Below, piece by piece: positions 1 through 12,429 of a DNA stretch of 64,000 nucleotides; position 1 is the first letter of the stretch, and each line of letters begins with the position of its first letter. The stretch is from contig JAYKKT010000086.1 in the NCBI GenBank assembly GCA_036023115.1, positions 14,709,501 through 14,773,500 of the forward strand, read 5' to 3'. The DNA comes from Brasenia schreberi (taxonomy: Eukaryota; Streptophyta; Magnoliopsida; Nymphaeales; Cabombaceae). Under the pieces are notes generated by a model. The model was not told the DNA's origin, did no database searches, and saw nothing but the letters and a program-made list of their open reading frames with translations. A program made the translations under genes and the position numbers.

Positions 1-2493
1 ATTGGCATAGTCTACTTCAAATAGGATAAAGAATCCAGTCAGAAAATTAATCGGACCATAAAGGTGTTTTTGTAAATGAAATATAAAGGTTAGACATGCA
101 TCAGACCTTTATAACACAACAGAACCACTTTCAAATATGATAAACATGGCTTTGCAGCACGAATTTTTTTTTACATAAATTGGATTGGAATAGATGTAAT
201 GCCTTATTCGTGCTTAATTAGGAATATACCATGTTCGTATACTTAATTTCAACCCATGATTGCTCCCATCCAAAATTTACTCTTCAGTTATTTAGGAATA
301 AGAAAAAAGAGTTTCTACCGTTGTTACCTTGCAATGGTGTCAGTTGAGAGAGAGAGAGAGACGTGGAAGGAAAACGTGTGAAATAAGCACCAGGTCAGTC
401 AATTATCGACCTTCGTTGCTCCCTTGAAGCTCTTTGACAACCATATAGCCGTTTCTCTGGGAGAAGCCTTTCCCGGCCCGAAAGGCTTGAGAAGTATCCC
501 CAGTTCTTCCAACCTTTCCTGATGCAGCAGCTGCGCACTTAACTCCAGCAGCCCCTCCAATGCCTCTGCCCTCTGCTGGTAAGACCTAGTGTCAAACCGT
601 TGGGTTTTGCGAGTCTGTTGAGGCCCTGCTAGAACACATTCCTTCTCCATCGCCATTGACCGATCCCATGCATAATGAGTTCTGCCTTATCCGATAAACA
701 GCCTCGTTGAATCCAGGCGACTTCTCGTGTATCCTGATTGTTCGTTTTTCCTGTGTCATAGACAGATCGACCGAGTTCAATGAGGACCCCAACAAGGCCG
801 AACTTGGTAGTTTTAAATGCTTCTTCTCAGTACTCTCAATGGTGAAAAGGGAGTCTTCCGTTGGTAGTGGAAACTCGGCAATCCTATCGATGCGAGGTGC
901 ATTTACAGACACATCCGGCGAATCCATTCGCTGGAGAAGACTGAGACTGTGTTTCAGTGGCTGGCATGTCTTCACAACTCTGGTTACAGGTGAGTTGGTA
1001 ATAGCGGCCGCACGAGGAGTGACGAATGTATCTCGCGTTCTTGGCATTGACGCGACATCGCGGATGCAAGGTGACTGCGCAGCAGCTTTTGTGGGCAGTG
1101 GCAATGATGCCCTGCGATTGTGCCTACTGGATCGATCGCCCGGAGTGCGCCCAACAGGAAGCTGCAGCAGAAGAAAGAAAGCGTTAATGACTTCCTACAA
1201 CTCTACAAGAGGTAGGAAACACTAAAAGAGCCAAGTCAACCACGATCTAGGACACCTCAGACTTTTTTAAGCAGCTTGAGTCCCAGAGTCATAGGAGATC
1301 GAATGCATATAGATCGCAAAGGCATCAATGGGAATAAACAATCATTCAAAACGAAGCCATTTCTTGTGATCTTTGATGATGATCTATGGGGTGTAGAGCA
1401 AACCCTGGCCGGTGTAGTTAACTGACGTTTCGCTCCCCTCAGGTTTAAGAAAACTTGGACTGTTGGAAACTTTCCTCTTAAGAAAAAGAGCATCTTGCTT
1501 GTTATCATCATCAGGTCCCAAAAATTTTTCATCACTGAGTGCTCGCTTTTTCTCTTCGTACTGGGGTGGAATGTATTTGTCTTCTATCTCGGAGTATCGA
1601 GAATCGCCAACATGACCTGTATGTAAGTGCACTACTGGGCTACAATCACACTGAACCCTCTCCTCTGCTTGAACTGTGCCATGTATGCTGTCCACATCCT
1701 GCTCAATTCTTGGGCATGAAGAACCATATCCAGGCGGATTGAATGAAAGAGAACGCTGCAACTGGCCGTATTTGAGATGGATCTTCAGGACATGTGGTTG
1801 AAGGATTGGATTCTTTAGAAGATCAGCAGCCTGATGAATTGATTATCATTAGTGAAACAGGAGCACAACACTAGCAGCTAGTTGAGAGATGGATACAGGG
1901 TTCAGCTCATGGGCACACTGCAAAATTTAGCATGAAGTAAATTTAGCTAGTTGAGAGATGGATACATCACTAATGCCAAATTTAGAACTCACTTATGGTT
2001 AGTGTTTCAACTACTGGAAGTAAATATTGCCAGCCAGCCAATCAAAGGAAAAAAAAGAGGGATTCTTAAATAAGCATGAAATCGGATCAGCTCAATTATG
2101 CATTGCTTAGGTAATTTAGCATATTCAAGGTGCTGATGTCTAGGGATGTGGTTCCAAGCAGATACATGCATAGACTAGAACATAGAAGCAAACATTCTTC
2201 AAACAACTATAAGAGAAGCTCTTCAAATCTCATAGTCATAATTGAGTAGATGCAAAGATGATCTCAGCACATACACTTGGTCGATGCTCTGGGCTTTTCC
2301 GCAGCATGCTTTTTATGAGGCCCCTACTGAAAATTTTCAGAAAATTAAATCAGATGCACTGACAGTAAGTCAGGTATAGAGTTGGCCATATCACATACCA
2401 CATAAATCCAAATGAATCATAAGTGACAAGATGAAAAGGAAAAAGAATAAAATTACGGCTTGCCCCAAGTCAAGCACAACATGGCCATATTAG

Positions 2494-2765
2494 TTTCATG
2501 CAGCACATAAATCCATATGATAGAAGTAACAAGATGTTAACCACAACCAGTGGAACTTTTATCAGTTTGCGGTCTTTCCACTTGCAAAAGAAAAGAGAAC
2601 TTTCTTAGCGCATGATTTCTTATATTTTGTTTCATGCAGCACATAAATCCATATGATAGAAGTAACAAGATGTTAACGACAACCAGTGGAACTTTTGTCA
2701 GTTTTCAGTCTTTCCACTTGCAAAAGAAAAGAGAACTTTCTTAGCGCATGATTTCTTATATTTTG
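2494..2765. repeat. 136-bp tandem duplication in a NEK intron
   Basis: Two adjacent copies, 2494-2629 and 2630-2765, are nearly identical, with a few substitutions such as TTAACC versus TTAACG. They lie in the intron between the exons at 2326 and 3043. The high identity indicates a recent duplication. Confidence 0.9.
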
Positions 2766-3434
2766 AACATTAGGGAGCTCATCTTTATAATAATTTGAAA
2801 TACCTAGAGCACTGTGTCTTTTACCAAAAGTTGGATGTGCACAAGATTTCCATTTAATATGTCAAAATGCATGAGCATGATACCTATCCAGGCAAACAAT
2901 GCAGGAGAACTACAAGAGAGTCCACATTAGATGGTTTGTTAGCCTCTATGTGAACCGCATTCATGCATTTCATGCTTGCAGTGTTCAGTTCAAGGTTGCC
3001 AATGATGACAATCAACAAAACTGGTAGAGGTGTAAGGCTTACAATGCACCAGAATACATGGTGGGGAGCGAAGCCACAATAGACTTGTTTATTTTATTGA
3101 TCAGTGCTTGCATATCCTGCACGAAAGGCACACCCATGTAAATGACAAAGAAGCAAAGATACAAACATCTTCCACATGAATAGGACTCAAAAGTATTCAC
3201 AAAGTTCAAAAGCAAACATTTGGAGCACAACAGCCACCACAAGGATGATATAATGCAATCTCAAAACTTGAAGTTTCCTTAATTCAACCCACTGTTTCTA
3301 GAAATTATTTTGCATTTAACTAAATAATTTTCGGATGTAACAGCAGGTAAACTTATAAACGCTTTAAATGCTGGTTTGTGAGCGGTCATTTCATAAATGC
3401 AGCACCCTAAAAGAATGTAAATTTTTAATCTTTA

Positions 3435-3566
<132 letters not shown>

Positions 3567-4832
3567 CTACAGTTCAAAGAAAAAGTGCAGGAGGAAAAAG
3601 GACAGAAAAGAAACTAGTAGTTAAGAGCTATATAAACAAAGATAGACAAAAAGAATATGTTGCATATATGAAAAAAAAAGAAACATTGTTTAGAATTTGG
3701 CAAGTCCAAAATCACCTGCTTCATCATTGATCACTTGTAAGCAAAATTTCAACCAACTATGCCTTATTTAAAAAGAACAATAGAATAACTTACCAAGACG
3801 TATGTCATGATCTTTAGTCAAGAAAATATTTGAACACTGATTGAATCATGTTATTTTCTTATTAGTATATACCTTAGACAGAATATAGATGGAAATAGAA
3901 ATACCATTGCTAGGTACATAGAGAAGTCTGTTACTAACCTTGACATCACGATGAAGAATGTGGTTCATGTGCAAGTAGTCAAGTGCCATAAGAAGTTGAA
4001 CAAGCCACTTACAAAGTTTCTGCAAACAAATGACCCTTTTAGATATTAAATGCACAAATCTAAATGTTATCCTGAATATTCTTGTCCAAAGGAAAAGAGA
4101 TTATAATTTCTGCAGGAAAAAATAAATAAAAAATAACCTCCTCAGGAAACATAACACCATTAGCTTTCTTTATAGCCTCCGCCCTGTGTTACATCAATAA
4201 TGTATTTTGAAAAACATTCATGCTCCAACTATGTCAAAGCTAAAATGAAAAATAGAACCATAAATTGCATGTGAGAAAAGTTAGAGAAAGGAGAGACTTA
4301 CATATCTCCACCCTCACAATAACCTATAATTTCAGCACTAGAAGAAATATAAGCTCAGGAAAAGTACCAAAAAGAACAATCAACTACTGAAGACAAGAAT
4401 ATCAAAAAAAATCTCGTAGAAAAAAGAGAGCAGTGAAGTCCAGAACATGACAGTATGCAACATGAAGGGCTACTTGTACAAAAGTAGAAAATCCAAGTAT
4501 GACAATTGAGCGACCTGTTCTATCATTTGTAGGACAAGAAAGGCTTGCATTCCATATTATATACCCAAAAGAAAACACAGATGCATGATTATGAATGACT
4601 TATCTTCAGAAGAACATAGTGGCATCTGAAAATGCAGAACGGCCAGGGACTAAAAGAACTAATGGAAGCGGACACTTTCAGGGGGGAAGGATGGGTCGTT
4701 ACATTTATTCATGTAACATTGAATCATGTGATAACTCCACCCATGTAAGAGATCACACTTGCATGGCCAGTCTCAAGCCCACATAAAGGAAAAGGGTTGC
4801 ATTACCCAACGTAAAACTTTGCCGGGTCTCAA

Positions 4833-4928
4833 GGGGTGAACATTACCAGCATGAATGCATAGGATCCTATCCAAACCTCAAAGTTAAGCATGCTTGGGCA
4901 AGAATAGTACTAAGATGGGTGACTACAC
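4833..4928 (+). repeat. 5S rRNA-derived sequence (Cassandra-type TRIM or 5S pseudogene)
   Basis: The stretch follows plant 5S rRNA order: ACCAGCATGAATGCA near the start, GGATCCTATCCAAACCTC, then GTTAAGCATGCTTGGGC and AGTACTAAGATGGGTGAC, the region of the internal A box and C box. Many substitutions and a divergent end show that it is not a working 5S gene. It lies antisense in a NEK intron as a single copy, not an array. Plant Cassandra TRIM elements carry 5S sequence in their LTRs, which is the most likely source. A short second match (GGGGTGAACAGTACCC) follows at about 4932. LTR ends were not established. Confidence 0.7.
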
Positions 4929-6912
4929 GAGGGGTGAACAGTACCCATGCATGACTGCACAGGACACTTGCCCAAAGCATTAATCAAATTCTTACCTAAA
5001 GTCACCCTAGACGAGATATGCACTTAGTTTTGCTGGTCTTAAGCAAAATCATGTTCAACTATACCAAGTTAGTATGTGAAATCAGCCCAACTGGAGGTAG
5101 ATTCCCATTAGTCAGCCCATGCACTAAAAATCCATAATGTCTGCATAAACTTACCATCTACCTCTTGCTGATTTGCTGATCTGAGACTCAGCAACAGATA
5201 CATGGAAGTTGTCTTCAAATCTTATGGGTTTTAGGGTGCATAGTTGTGACATTTGCAGTGATGTGGTGCTAAGCGAGTTGGGAAGGACCCTGAAAATAAT
5301 TTACGTAACAGATGAAAATTATGAACAGAATAAAAATTGATACTTTACCTTCTCCACCCAAGCATCTTTATATTCCACGATAAATGGGTTTCGCACTCTT
5401 GAGATGAGCTCCATCTACAAGAATGAAGAATGTAATTCAGTTACTAGGCAAGGAAAAGAAGAATCAAGAATCACATATCTACTGGTGGTCCTGAATCCGA
5501 AGTGTACACTATCCAATGTTTGGCTTAGCAGCAACAACATCTTGGTACATACAACAAAGAACAAACAATAGAAAGAGCCAGGACATCTGCCACAAACTTT
5601 TCTGCTCATAAGATACCAAGATATCTTGCCATCTACTTCCACAAATCCCCGCCTAGTTTAGGTGTTGAAGAACACCTTGGACTTTTTGAGTCAATAAGAT
5701 AGAACCAGAGACAAATCAGCTTAAGTGCTTCTCCAATTAACATGTGAATGTGGCAATGATCCAAGTCAATGAAGATCCCACGAATATAAAAATCTACCTT
5801 AACAGACATGAAAAGTTGCAAACTTCCAGGTTCTGGTTAGAAATATCAAAATCTCTGTTAAAGGTCCAAGCACAGATCCGACTAACTTACTAAGACCGTT
5901 TTCTCAGTTCCTCTGTTATGCCTAAAACAGGGAATCTTTTTTTCCGTTTTCCTTTTTGTACTTTCCCATCCCCCCCCTGGAGTTACAAGGTCAGATAGTC
6001 ATGTTACTCAAACTTGGCTATCAGCTCAAATTCATTCCTATAGAGTGTTTCAGAGTCAGCTATTAAAGATTCTTTTTATTGTAACGGTGGCAGGCTAACG
6101 TCCAAACAGATCTAAAAAAGAAACTCAAACATATTCAGAAAACTTTAAAGCGACCAAATCCACGGAGGGTTCTATTAGACTGCAATGGCATTTCCCAGCT
6201 GCCCACCACCAAATACCAAGGAAACATCCGACGACCATGTCTAGTTCCAGCTTAAGAAGTTACTTTCCACGTTCATGATATTGTGAACCAGTTACCGATT
6301 CCAAAGCCCGTGAAAGCACCTCGTAGAAAAAATAACCTACCTCTTGGTGAGCGGACCTTCGGCAACGATCAGTCTGACGAGCAAGGCGAATTTTCTTCAA
6401 CACGTACCTTCAAAATAGAACCGTGAGCATTAAGGAAGCATTATACACCAAAAACCGACACTATATAGAAGATAAGCTACACAAGCAATATAGCAGAAAT
6501 GTTGGAAGTCTCACTTCTTCGTTTCATGCTTATGTCTCACAAGGAGCGCGGATCCGAAAGCCCCCTTACCAATTTGCTCCAACACCTCGTATTGTTCCAT
6601 TTTAGCTCTAACTAGCCACGAAGCCTGAACTATTCAACCCTGCACAACAAAGTTAAATTGAAATATGCAGAGAGGAGGAAAACACTAGCACCAAAAGGCA
6701 CACAAGTTTATATACTAGACATTTAAAATAAAAACGGCTGTTTTCTTGACCAAATCAGCAAGGAAATGTAACAGAGCGTCTTCTCAGAAAGTAGAACAAG
6801 AAAAGACCAAACAAATTTTGTAATAAATGTACGAAGAGAGCATGCACCCAATCAACCACTAGAAGCCCCCTTATAAAACAAAGGTAAACGAGGTGGAAAT
6901 ACAATAAAAAGT

Positions 6913-7305
6913 GACAAAAACGCCAGTGAATGAGCGAGCGAGACAGAGAGAGAGAGAGGATGACAAATCAACAATGTGTTGGGGCAAAATATCATTAGGC
7001 ATCATTCCATCAAACTAACGAGAAAAATAAGAAAGATCAAGACTTTTGAAAGAAAAACTGGATTTCCATCATTTCTAGAGATAATGAAAAGAAGCACAAA
7101 AAGATGCCGGGCAAATGACCTTCTATCTTTCTTCAAGGAAGGGAAAAATCCACTGAAAGCATTTTATGTTCTGAATTTCGTGCAGCTTGTTTGACTTGTT
7201 TGGTTTCTTATGCATTCCGCCGTCCCACTTCGGTCTACTGGACTAATGAGATGCCTTTCAGTGGGTTCTTTGACTTGCAAATTTTCTTTAATTTCCAAAT
7301 TTTAG
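6913..7305 (+). repeat. Inverted duplication, copy 1 (segments in order A-B)
   Basis: Segment A (6913-7160) and segment B (7161-7305) abut here. Both recur inverted at 7451-7888, where they abut in the opposite order. The small matching ORF translations in the two copies are by-products of the duplication, not genes. It lies about 300 bp upstream of the NEK start codon. Confidence 0.9.
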
Positions 7306-7450
7306 CTCCATGATATGTCCTTTCACTCGATGAAGGTTGCTGGAATTTCAACTCTGCAAAATTTTGTTCTTGATTTTGTGCTTAATTTTTCGCACATTCC
7401 GGCTATTGGTTGAGCCAAATGGATGAGATTTGTTTTTCTTTGGAATGTGT

Positions 7451-7655
7451 TGTTGCTTTCAGTGGATTTTTCCCTTCTTTGAAGAAAGATAGAAGGTCAT
7501 TTGCCTGGCATCTTTTTATGCTTCTTCTTTTCATTATCTCTAGAAATGATGGAAATCCAGTTTTTCTTTCAAAAGTCTTGATCTTTCTTATTTTTCTCGT
7601 TAGTTTGATGGAATGATGCCTAATGATATTTTGCCTCAAGACATTGTTGATTTGT

Positions 7656-7725
<70 letters not shown>

Positions 7726-7888
7726 CACTGGCGTTTTTGTCTAAAATTTGGAAATTAAAGAAAATTCGCAAGTCAAAGAACCCACTGAAAGGAAATCGCA
7801 TCTCACTAGTCCAGTAGACCGAAGTCGGACGGCGGAATGCATAAGAAACCAAACAAGTCAAACAAGCTGCACGAAATTCAGAACATAA
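7451..7888 (-). repeat. Inverted duplication, copy 2 (reads B-A on the minus strand)
   Basis: Minus-strand reading gives B (about 7888-7740) followed directly by A (about 7741-7451). Differences from copy 1 are a 6-base indel in B, scattered substitutions, and a CT/GA tract in A that is far longer here (7660-7722) than in copy 1 (about 6943-6958). Confidence 0.9.
7660..7722. repeat. (TC)n microsatellite
   Basis: About 31 uninterrupted TC units inside segment A of the second inverted copy; the other copy has only a short GA tract at the same place. Confidence 0.95.
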
Positions 7889-8925
7889 AATCAAAGGAAT
7901 TATATCTAGAGTTGAAAGCCAAGCTACTTCAACCGAACAAATGGACTAATCAGGGAGCGGAAATGCAAGAGATCAAGGCGAAGAATGTCGAAATCGCGAA
8001 AACGACAGAAGCGAAAGGGAACGATCAAACGACCGAACGATCTCGGTGAAGAAATTTTCACCCGCATTATCAGATCCGCCCGGAAAAGGGAGATCGTGTA
8101 CTCTCTGTTCGTGAAGCACCAAACGGACGGCCGAGAAATCCCAGCTTCCCTCATTCCTCTCTTACTTTCCTCCTTCACAGAGAGAGAGAGAGAGAAAGAG
8201 AGAGAGCGGCAAAGCGAAGAGACGCTAAAAAGGGGCGAGTTCAAACTTCAAACTTCAAACCTTCGTTTCTTTTAATGTCGTCTCGCCTTCTTCATCTTTT
8301 TTCTTTTTCGTCAATCGTAACGTTACTCCTCCTCCCGCGAAAAAACTTCAATGCCATTTATATCAAGCCCCTGCAAGCAATTCGCCACGTCTAAATGCCA
8401 CTACGTGTCGCGAAATTTTATCCTTACTTGACGTGAAGATGTTATAAGATTTGAACACGATCGCGAACTCTGCAGCTGACAACCTGGTGGAAAGAGACGA
8501 GGACTAACGAAGAAAACATTCTTTAAAACCCTGTCTTTCCTGGATATTCTAAAACTTGGTTTACATTTAAAAGAATTGCATGAAGCATGCACTTTTCCTT
8601 TTTCGTATCTTAAAGGCTAATTGGACTACATATGCTTGGTACCATATGCATTGCAATTTAGAGATGCTATTCTTTTTCTTTTCCCTCCTTTTGAAATCTG
8701 TAAAGTCGAAAATAGATCCATTTGTATACTCATCTATTTGAGTTGAAAATCTATGTCGAGTACAAAGAAAAGTTCTTGCAACGATCGTCCACTGTATATT
8801 TGTATAGATCTTTGTAGTGATGTAACTGGTTGCAGTCTCCTAAACCTCACTTACCTCTCGAAAGGAAAAATAAGATAGATTTTAACAAATTGAAGTATGT
8901 CAAGCCTTCTTGATTCTTCTCGATG

Positions 8926-8997
8926 TTAATGCTTGATTATTTGGAGCTTGCTTCCTTATGTTAATATGCTTGATTATTTGGAGCTTGCTTCCTTATG
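8926..8997. repeat. Short tandem duplication (35 and 37 bp)
   Basis: Two adjacent copies differing by a 2-base insertion, each ending in GGAGCTTGCTTCCTTATG. Non-coding surroundings. Confidence 0.85.
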
Positions 8998-9977
8998 TTA
9001 ATGCTTTGTTATTTGGTTATGTTTTCTCATGCCATTTCGTGTGCTTACAACGACTGAAACTTATATTTTTTAGCATGTGCAACTCTCTTTCTTGTTTCAG
9101 CATTATTTCTTCTTTCATTTTGTATTGTGGTACTTATGATTTGATATAAGATCTTAGGATCTTAAATCCAACAAGTTGAATTTGGGCATTAAGCATTGAT
9201 TCATACTTTTATTTATTTCTCGTTGACTATCGACCTACTTGGGCTTAAGTATGTTTCGTTCCTTTTTTATGCATTTTTGCTCTAATAATTGGCATATTGT
9301 AAGGACGTTAAGCTTATGGAAATTCTGCTCGAGGGCCTTCTGAAAATCAGGAAAATGATTGGGGCTTCCAGGAAAAACCTTTGGTTGTTTTTTAGTGGAA
9401 GAGAGTGTGTGGTCAAAATAGTCAGTTTTTCGAGGAGTCCGCGTTGGATAATTACCTAAAAGCCCTTATTTATATGGTTCACCAAAATTATATTCTCTGC
9501 GTCGCGGGGAACTTGGGAGTGGTTTTCGTGTAGACATGTCCGGTTTCGATTTAGACGTAGCACCGGTTCGGGTTCTTTTAGAATTAAGAACCGGTTCGAT
9601 TCCGGTTTCAATTCTTGTTTGAGTTTCAAGCCGTAAAAACCCGTAAAAAAAAATTTTGAAAATCAAAAGAAATGGTCAAACTGGTGGTTTGAATAGCCGG
9701 TTCTGGTTCCACGAGAGGTGAGACCAGTTCGTTTTGTGTTCAAAGTCTCTGGTTCTGATTTCGAACAAGTGTTTTGGGGATTTCTCAACTACTTTAATTG
9801 ATCCGTTCCACAGACGCTCGTGAACCAGACCCAGAACTCGAAAGATAAGAACAACACTAGAATCTGGTTATGAATATGGGTCGAATCTGATAAGGTAGAG
9901 TTGGATCCATCCATAAACGAACTTTATATGCTGCTAGTTTTTCTCTTTGAAGTGGGTGCATATGGTTGTTGTTGGAT

Positions 9978-10152
9978 CCAATGGCGGATCTAGAAAATAG
10001 TGTTGGAGGGGATGACATATATATTTCATCATGTTAGGGGGTCGAAGCGTGAATCTCAACTATATATTTACTGTAAAACATGTCTTAGTGTAAATTTTCA
10101 AAATTTCAGGGGAACGGCCGCCCCCACCCCCTCCATGTAGATCCCCTATTGG
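9978..10152. mobile_element. MITE-like element with imperfect terminal inverted repeats
   Basis: The ends read CCAATGGCGGATCTA and, on the other strand, CCAATAGGGGATCTA: 13 of 15 bases match. The element is 175 bp with no coding capacity. The direct repeat TTGGATCC occurs at 9972-9979 and 10153-10160; it overlaps the first two bases of the TIR, so the target duplication is 6 to 8 bp. Length and possible 8-bp duplication suggest a non-autonomous hAT element; the superfamily is an inference. Confidence 0.55.
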
Positions 10153-11263
10153 TTGGATCCATTGAGAATAGAAATTATAGAACAGATAGGCCCAAGATGA
10201 GGGCCTTCCTGTCGTGTAAGGAGAAGCTGAAACACGTTCCGGCACAAGAACTTTTGAGCTCCCTATTGCACCCACTTGTGTAAATGTTGATGGATCAGAT
10301 TGTTTCACGACTCGACCCAAAAACCGACTTTCAAGGTGCTCGATACAAGGGAGGCATGTCCGCAAGTACATGAAGATGAAGTCCCGGCGACACCTCAGAT
10401 GCATTTTAGTGAAATTGTCACCACACTACCGGCGGCACGGGACGTGCAGACTGTGGCGTCAAGGTAGGTTGCGCACGAGCTGCGGGACGGGGTCTGCAAG
10501 TGGTGTGACAGATTACCCCTTTGACATATGAAGGCACCGTTGATCACGGTCACAGGCTTCTTGCTGGATATGGATCGGGTCGTATTTCTCCACAACCCTC
10601 TTTTATCTTATATTGAGAATTAAAAATTGACGTCCTGTTAAAATCCAATGCATGGATCCTAGATTGGATCGAGTAGTAGTTGCCAAATGCATTTACGAGC
10701 CAGATTTTCCTCCAAACAATATTTTTGGGTCTTATTGGCACTTGTGAACTAGATTTTTTTTAATTAAGTGTAATCCACATTTCGATCTTTTATGCGTGTT
10801 CTGATTGGTGTGAACCTTAGCAAGTATTGATCTGACCCGAAGGCCTAATCCAAGACATACTTAAAGAATATCAATTATTGGTATAGGTAAAATTTATTAT
10901 GTGTCGCAATATCTGAAAATAAATAAAAATATCTTATTGTGACCCTTTAACCATGAATTATCCATGATTGTAAATGAAAAGAACTTATTGTGACCCCCCG
11001 ATCGTGAATTATGATGATTGTGTGCTCTTCCTAATCAAAGAAAAATAGGTCGCTCTATTTTGTCATTCTTGCCTCTAAAAGGTGTTTAAAATAAATGGAT
11101 CAAATCAATTGAATGGTACCTTTATCCTTTTTATTCTTTTCTTCTTGTTGAAAAGGATGGCCAAAGCAAGCCGAAGGTAGCTTGTGAGTAAGGCGCAACC
11201 ACCTTAGGCTCACGAATCTTAAACTCGTTATCGTATCAATTTTAGGCCCTAAGTTTTCAGTCT

Positions 11264-11451
11264 TAGGCCCCAAATTTTTAAGACATGCGGCATACCCAGT
11301 TTTCACTTTAGACCCAAAAAAGGCTCCTCTCATTTGGTCCACCGGGAAGCCAAGAGGTAGGCCCCAAATTTTTAAGACATGCGGCATACCCAGTTTTCAC
11401 TTTAGACCCAAAAAAGGCTCCTCTCATTTGGTCCACCGGGAAGCCAAGAGG
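11264..11451. repeat. 94-bp perfect tandem duplication
   Basis: Copies at 11264-11357 and 11358-11451, both starting TAGGCCCCAAATTTTTAAG and ending AAGCCAAGAGG. I saw no mismatch, so the duplication is very recent or is an assembly artefact. A shorter related piece (TTTAGGCCCTAAG) lies just upstream. Confidence 0.95.
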
Positions 11452-11589
11452 AACCCACAACCATATATATATATATATATCTTCAAACTGATGCAAGCTT
11501 GTCAGCCCTTTGGTTAGATTCTCTCAAGGCATGGGTGATGTGAACTTCCCAATCCCTTCTCAACAAGGCGCGTTTCTTTTCTTGTGTGT

Positions 11590-11715
11590 GTTATAAGAGG
11601 ACGAATCCTAATACCCACACTCACACATGCACCCTCTGGGAGTCGAACTCCCCACCAACAGCAATAAGCTCTCGGTGCTTGTGAGTCCTATCCAACCAAT
11701 GCTTTCCGGAAATAT
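11590..11715 (-). mobile_element. tRNA-like SINE, family 1, minus-strand copy
   Basis: On the minus strand it reads ATTGCTGTTGGTGG, then GAGTTCGACTCCC (a Pol III B-box-like core), then GGGTGCATGTGTGAG and a TCCTCTTATAAC tail. The same order of blocks is seen at 20267, 20400 and 30866. Ends are approximate. Confidence 0.5.
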
Positions 11716-12391
11716 GCAATGTCCAACTCCAGTTAGTAAGCCGCAAGCTTGGGCATGAAAGAGTTTCTCTTTGGAGGCACAATCTTACTTTTAGCTTTAG
11801 TTGAAGAGGAGTTTTCTAATTTTATATTGTAAACTAGATTATATCTAATTCACATGTGATGTAATTTTCCAACTTTATTATGTGATCTATTGTCATTCAA
11901 ATTCCTTTGGCTTCAATCGATTAGTGAAGCCAATCCTTCATTCAAATTCCTTTGGATCCATAATTGAAATTATTTTGGTAGGACTTCATTCATGAAAAGA
12001 AGAGGTAGAAAGGGACTCAACAAATAATCAAAGAACAATGAAAACACAAAACAGAGGATATCTCGAAGTGAAAATTATGAAATCTTATATTACATCATAA
12101 TAAACAAAAGTAACACATATGAAAACTGATTACCTTGTAGAGACACCATCAGGAGACATAATATATGATTACATTGCTTTCGTTTTTGACATATCAATAC
12201 TTGCTCAAAACCCTTTCCAAACAAAAAAAGCCTCTTCTAAATATACAAGATCACTCCATTTATCGCCTCATTATGCTCTCACCTTTACCAAAAAGGATGA
12301 GAGAGAGAGATGGAAGAAGATAATAAAAAAAGAGAGGTTATAAGAGACCAAATGGTCACTTCTCTCAACTCTATAATGACACTCTCCTACT

Positions 12392-12394
<3 letters not shown>

Positions 12395-12426
<32 letters not shown>
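12395..12426. repeat. (GA)n microsatellite
   Basis: About 16 GA units in non-coding sequence. Confidence 0.9.

Positions 12427-12429
<3 letters not shown>

Noticed and set aside
6976..7639. Two similar small basic proteins encoded on opposite strands
   Set aside because: They are the same DNA duplicated in inverted orientation; no start context or family support.
7985..8275. 96-residue arginine-rich ORF
   Set aside because: Rich in GA simple repeat, with an equally long ORF on the opposite strand; no domain.
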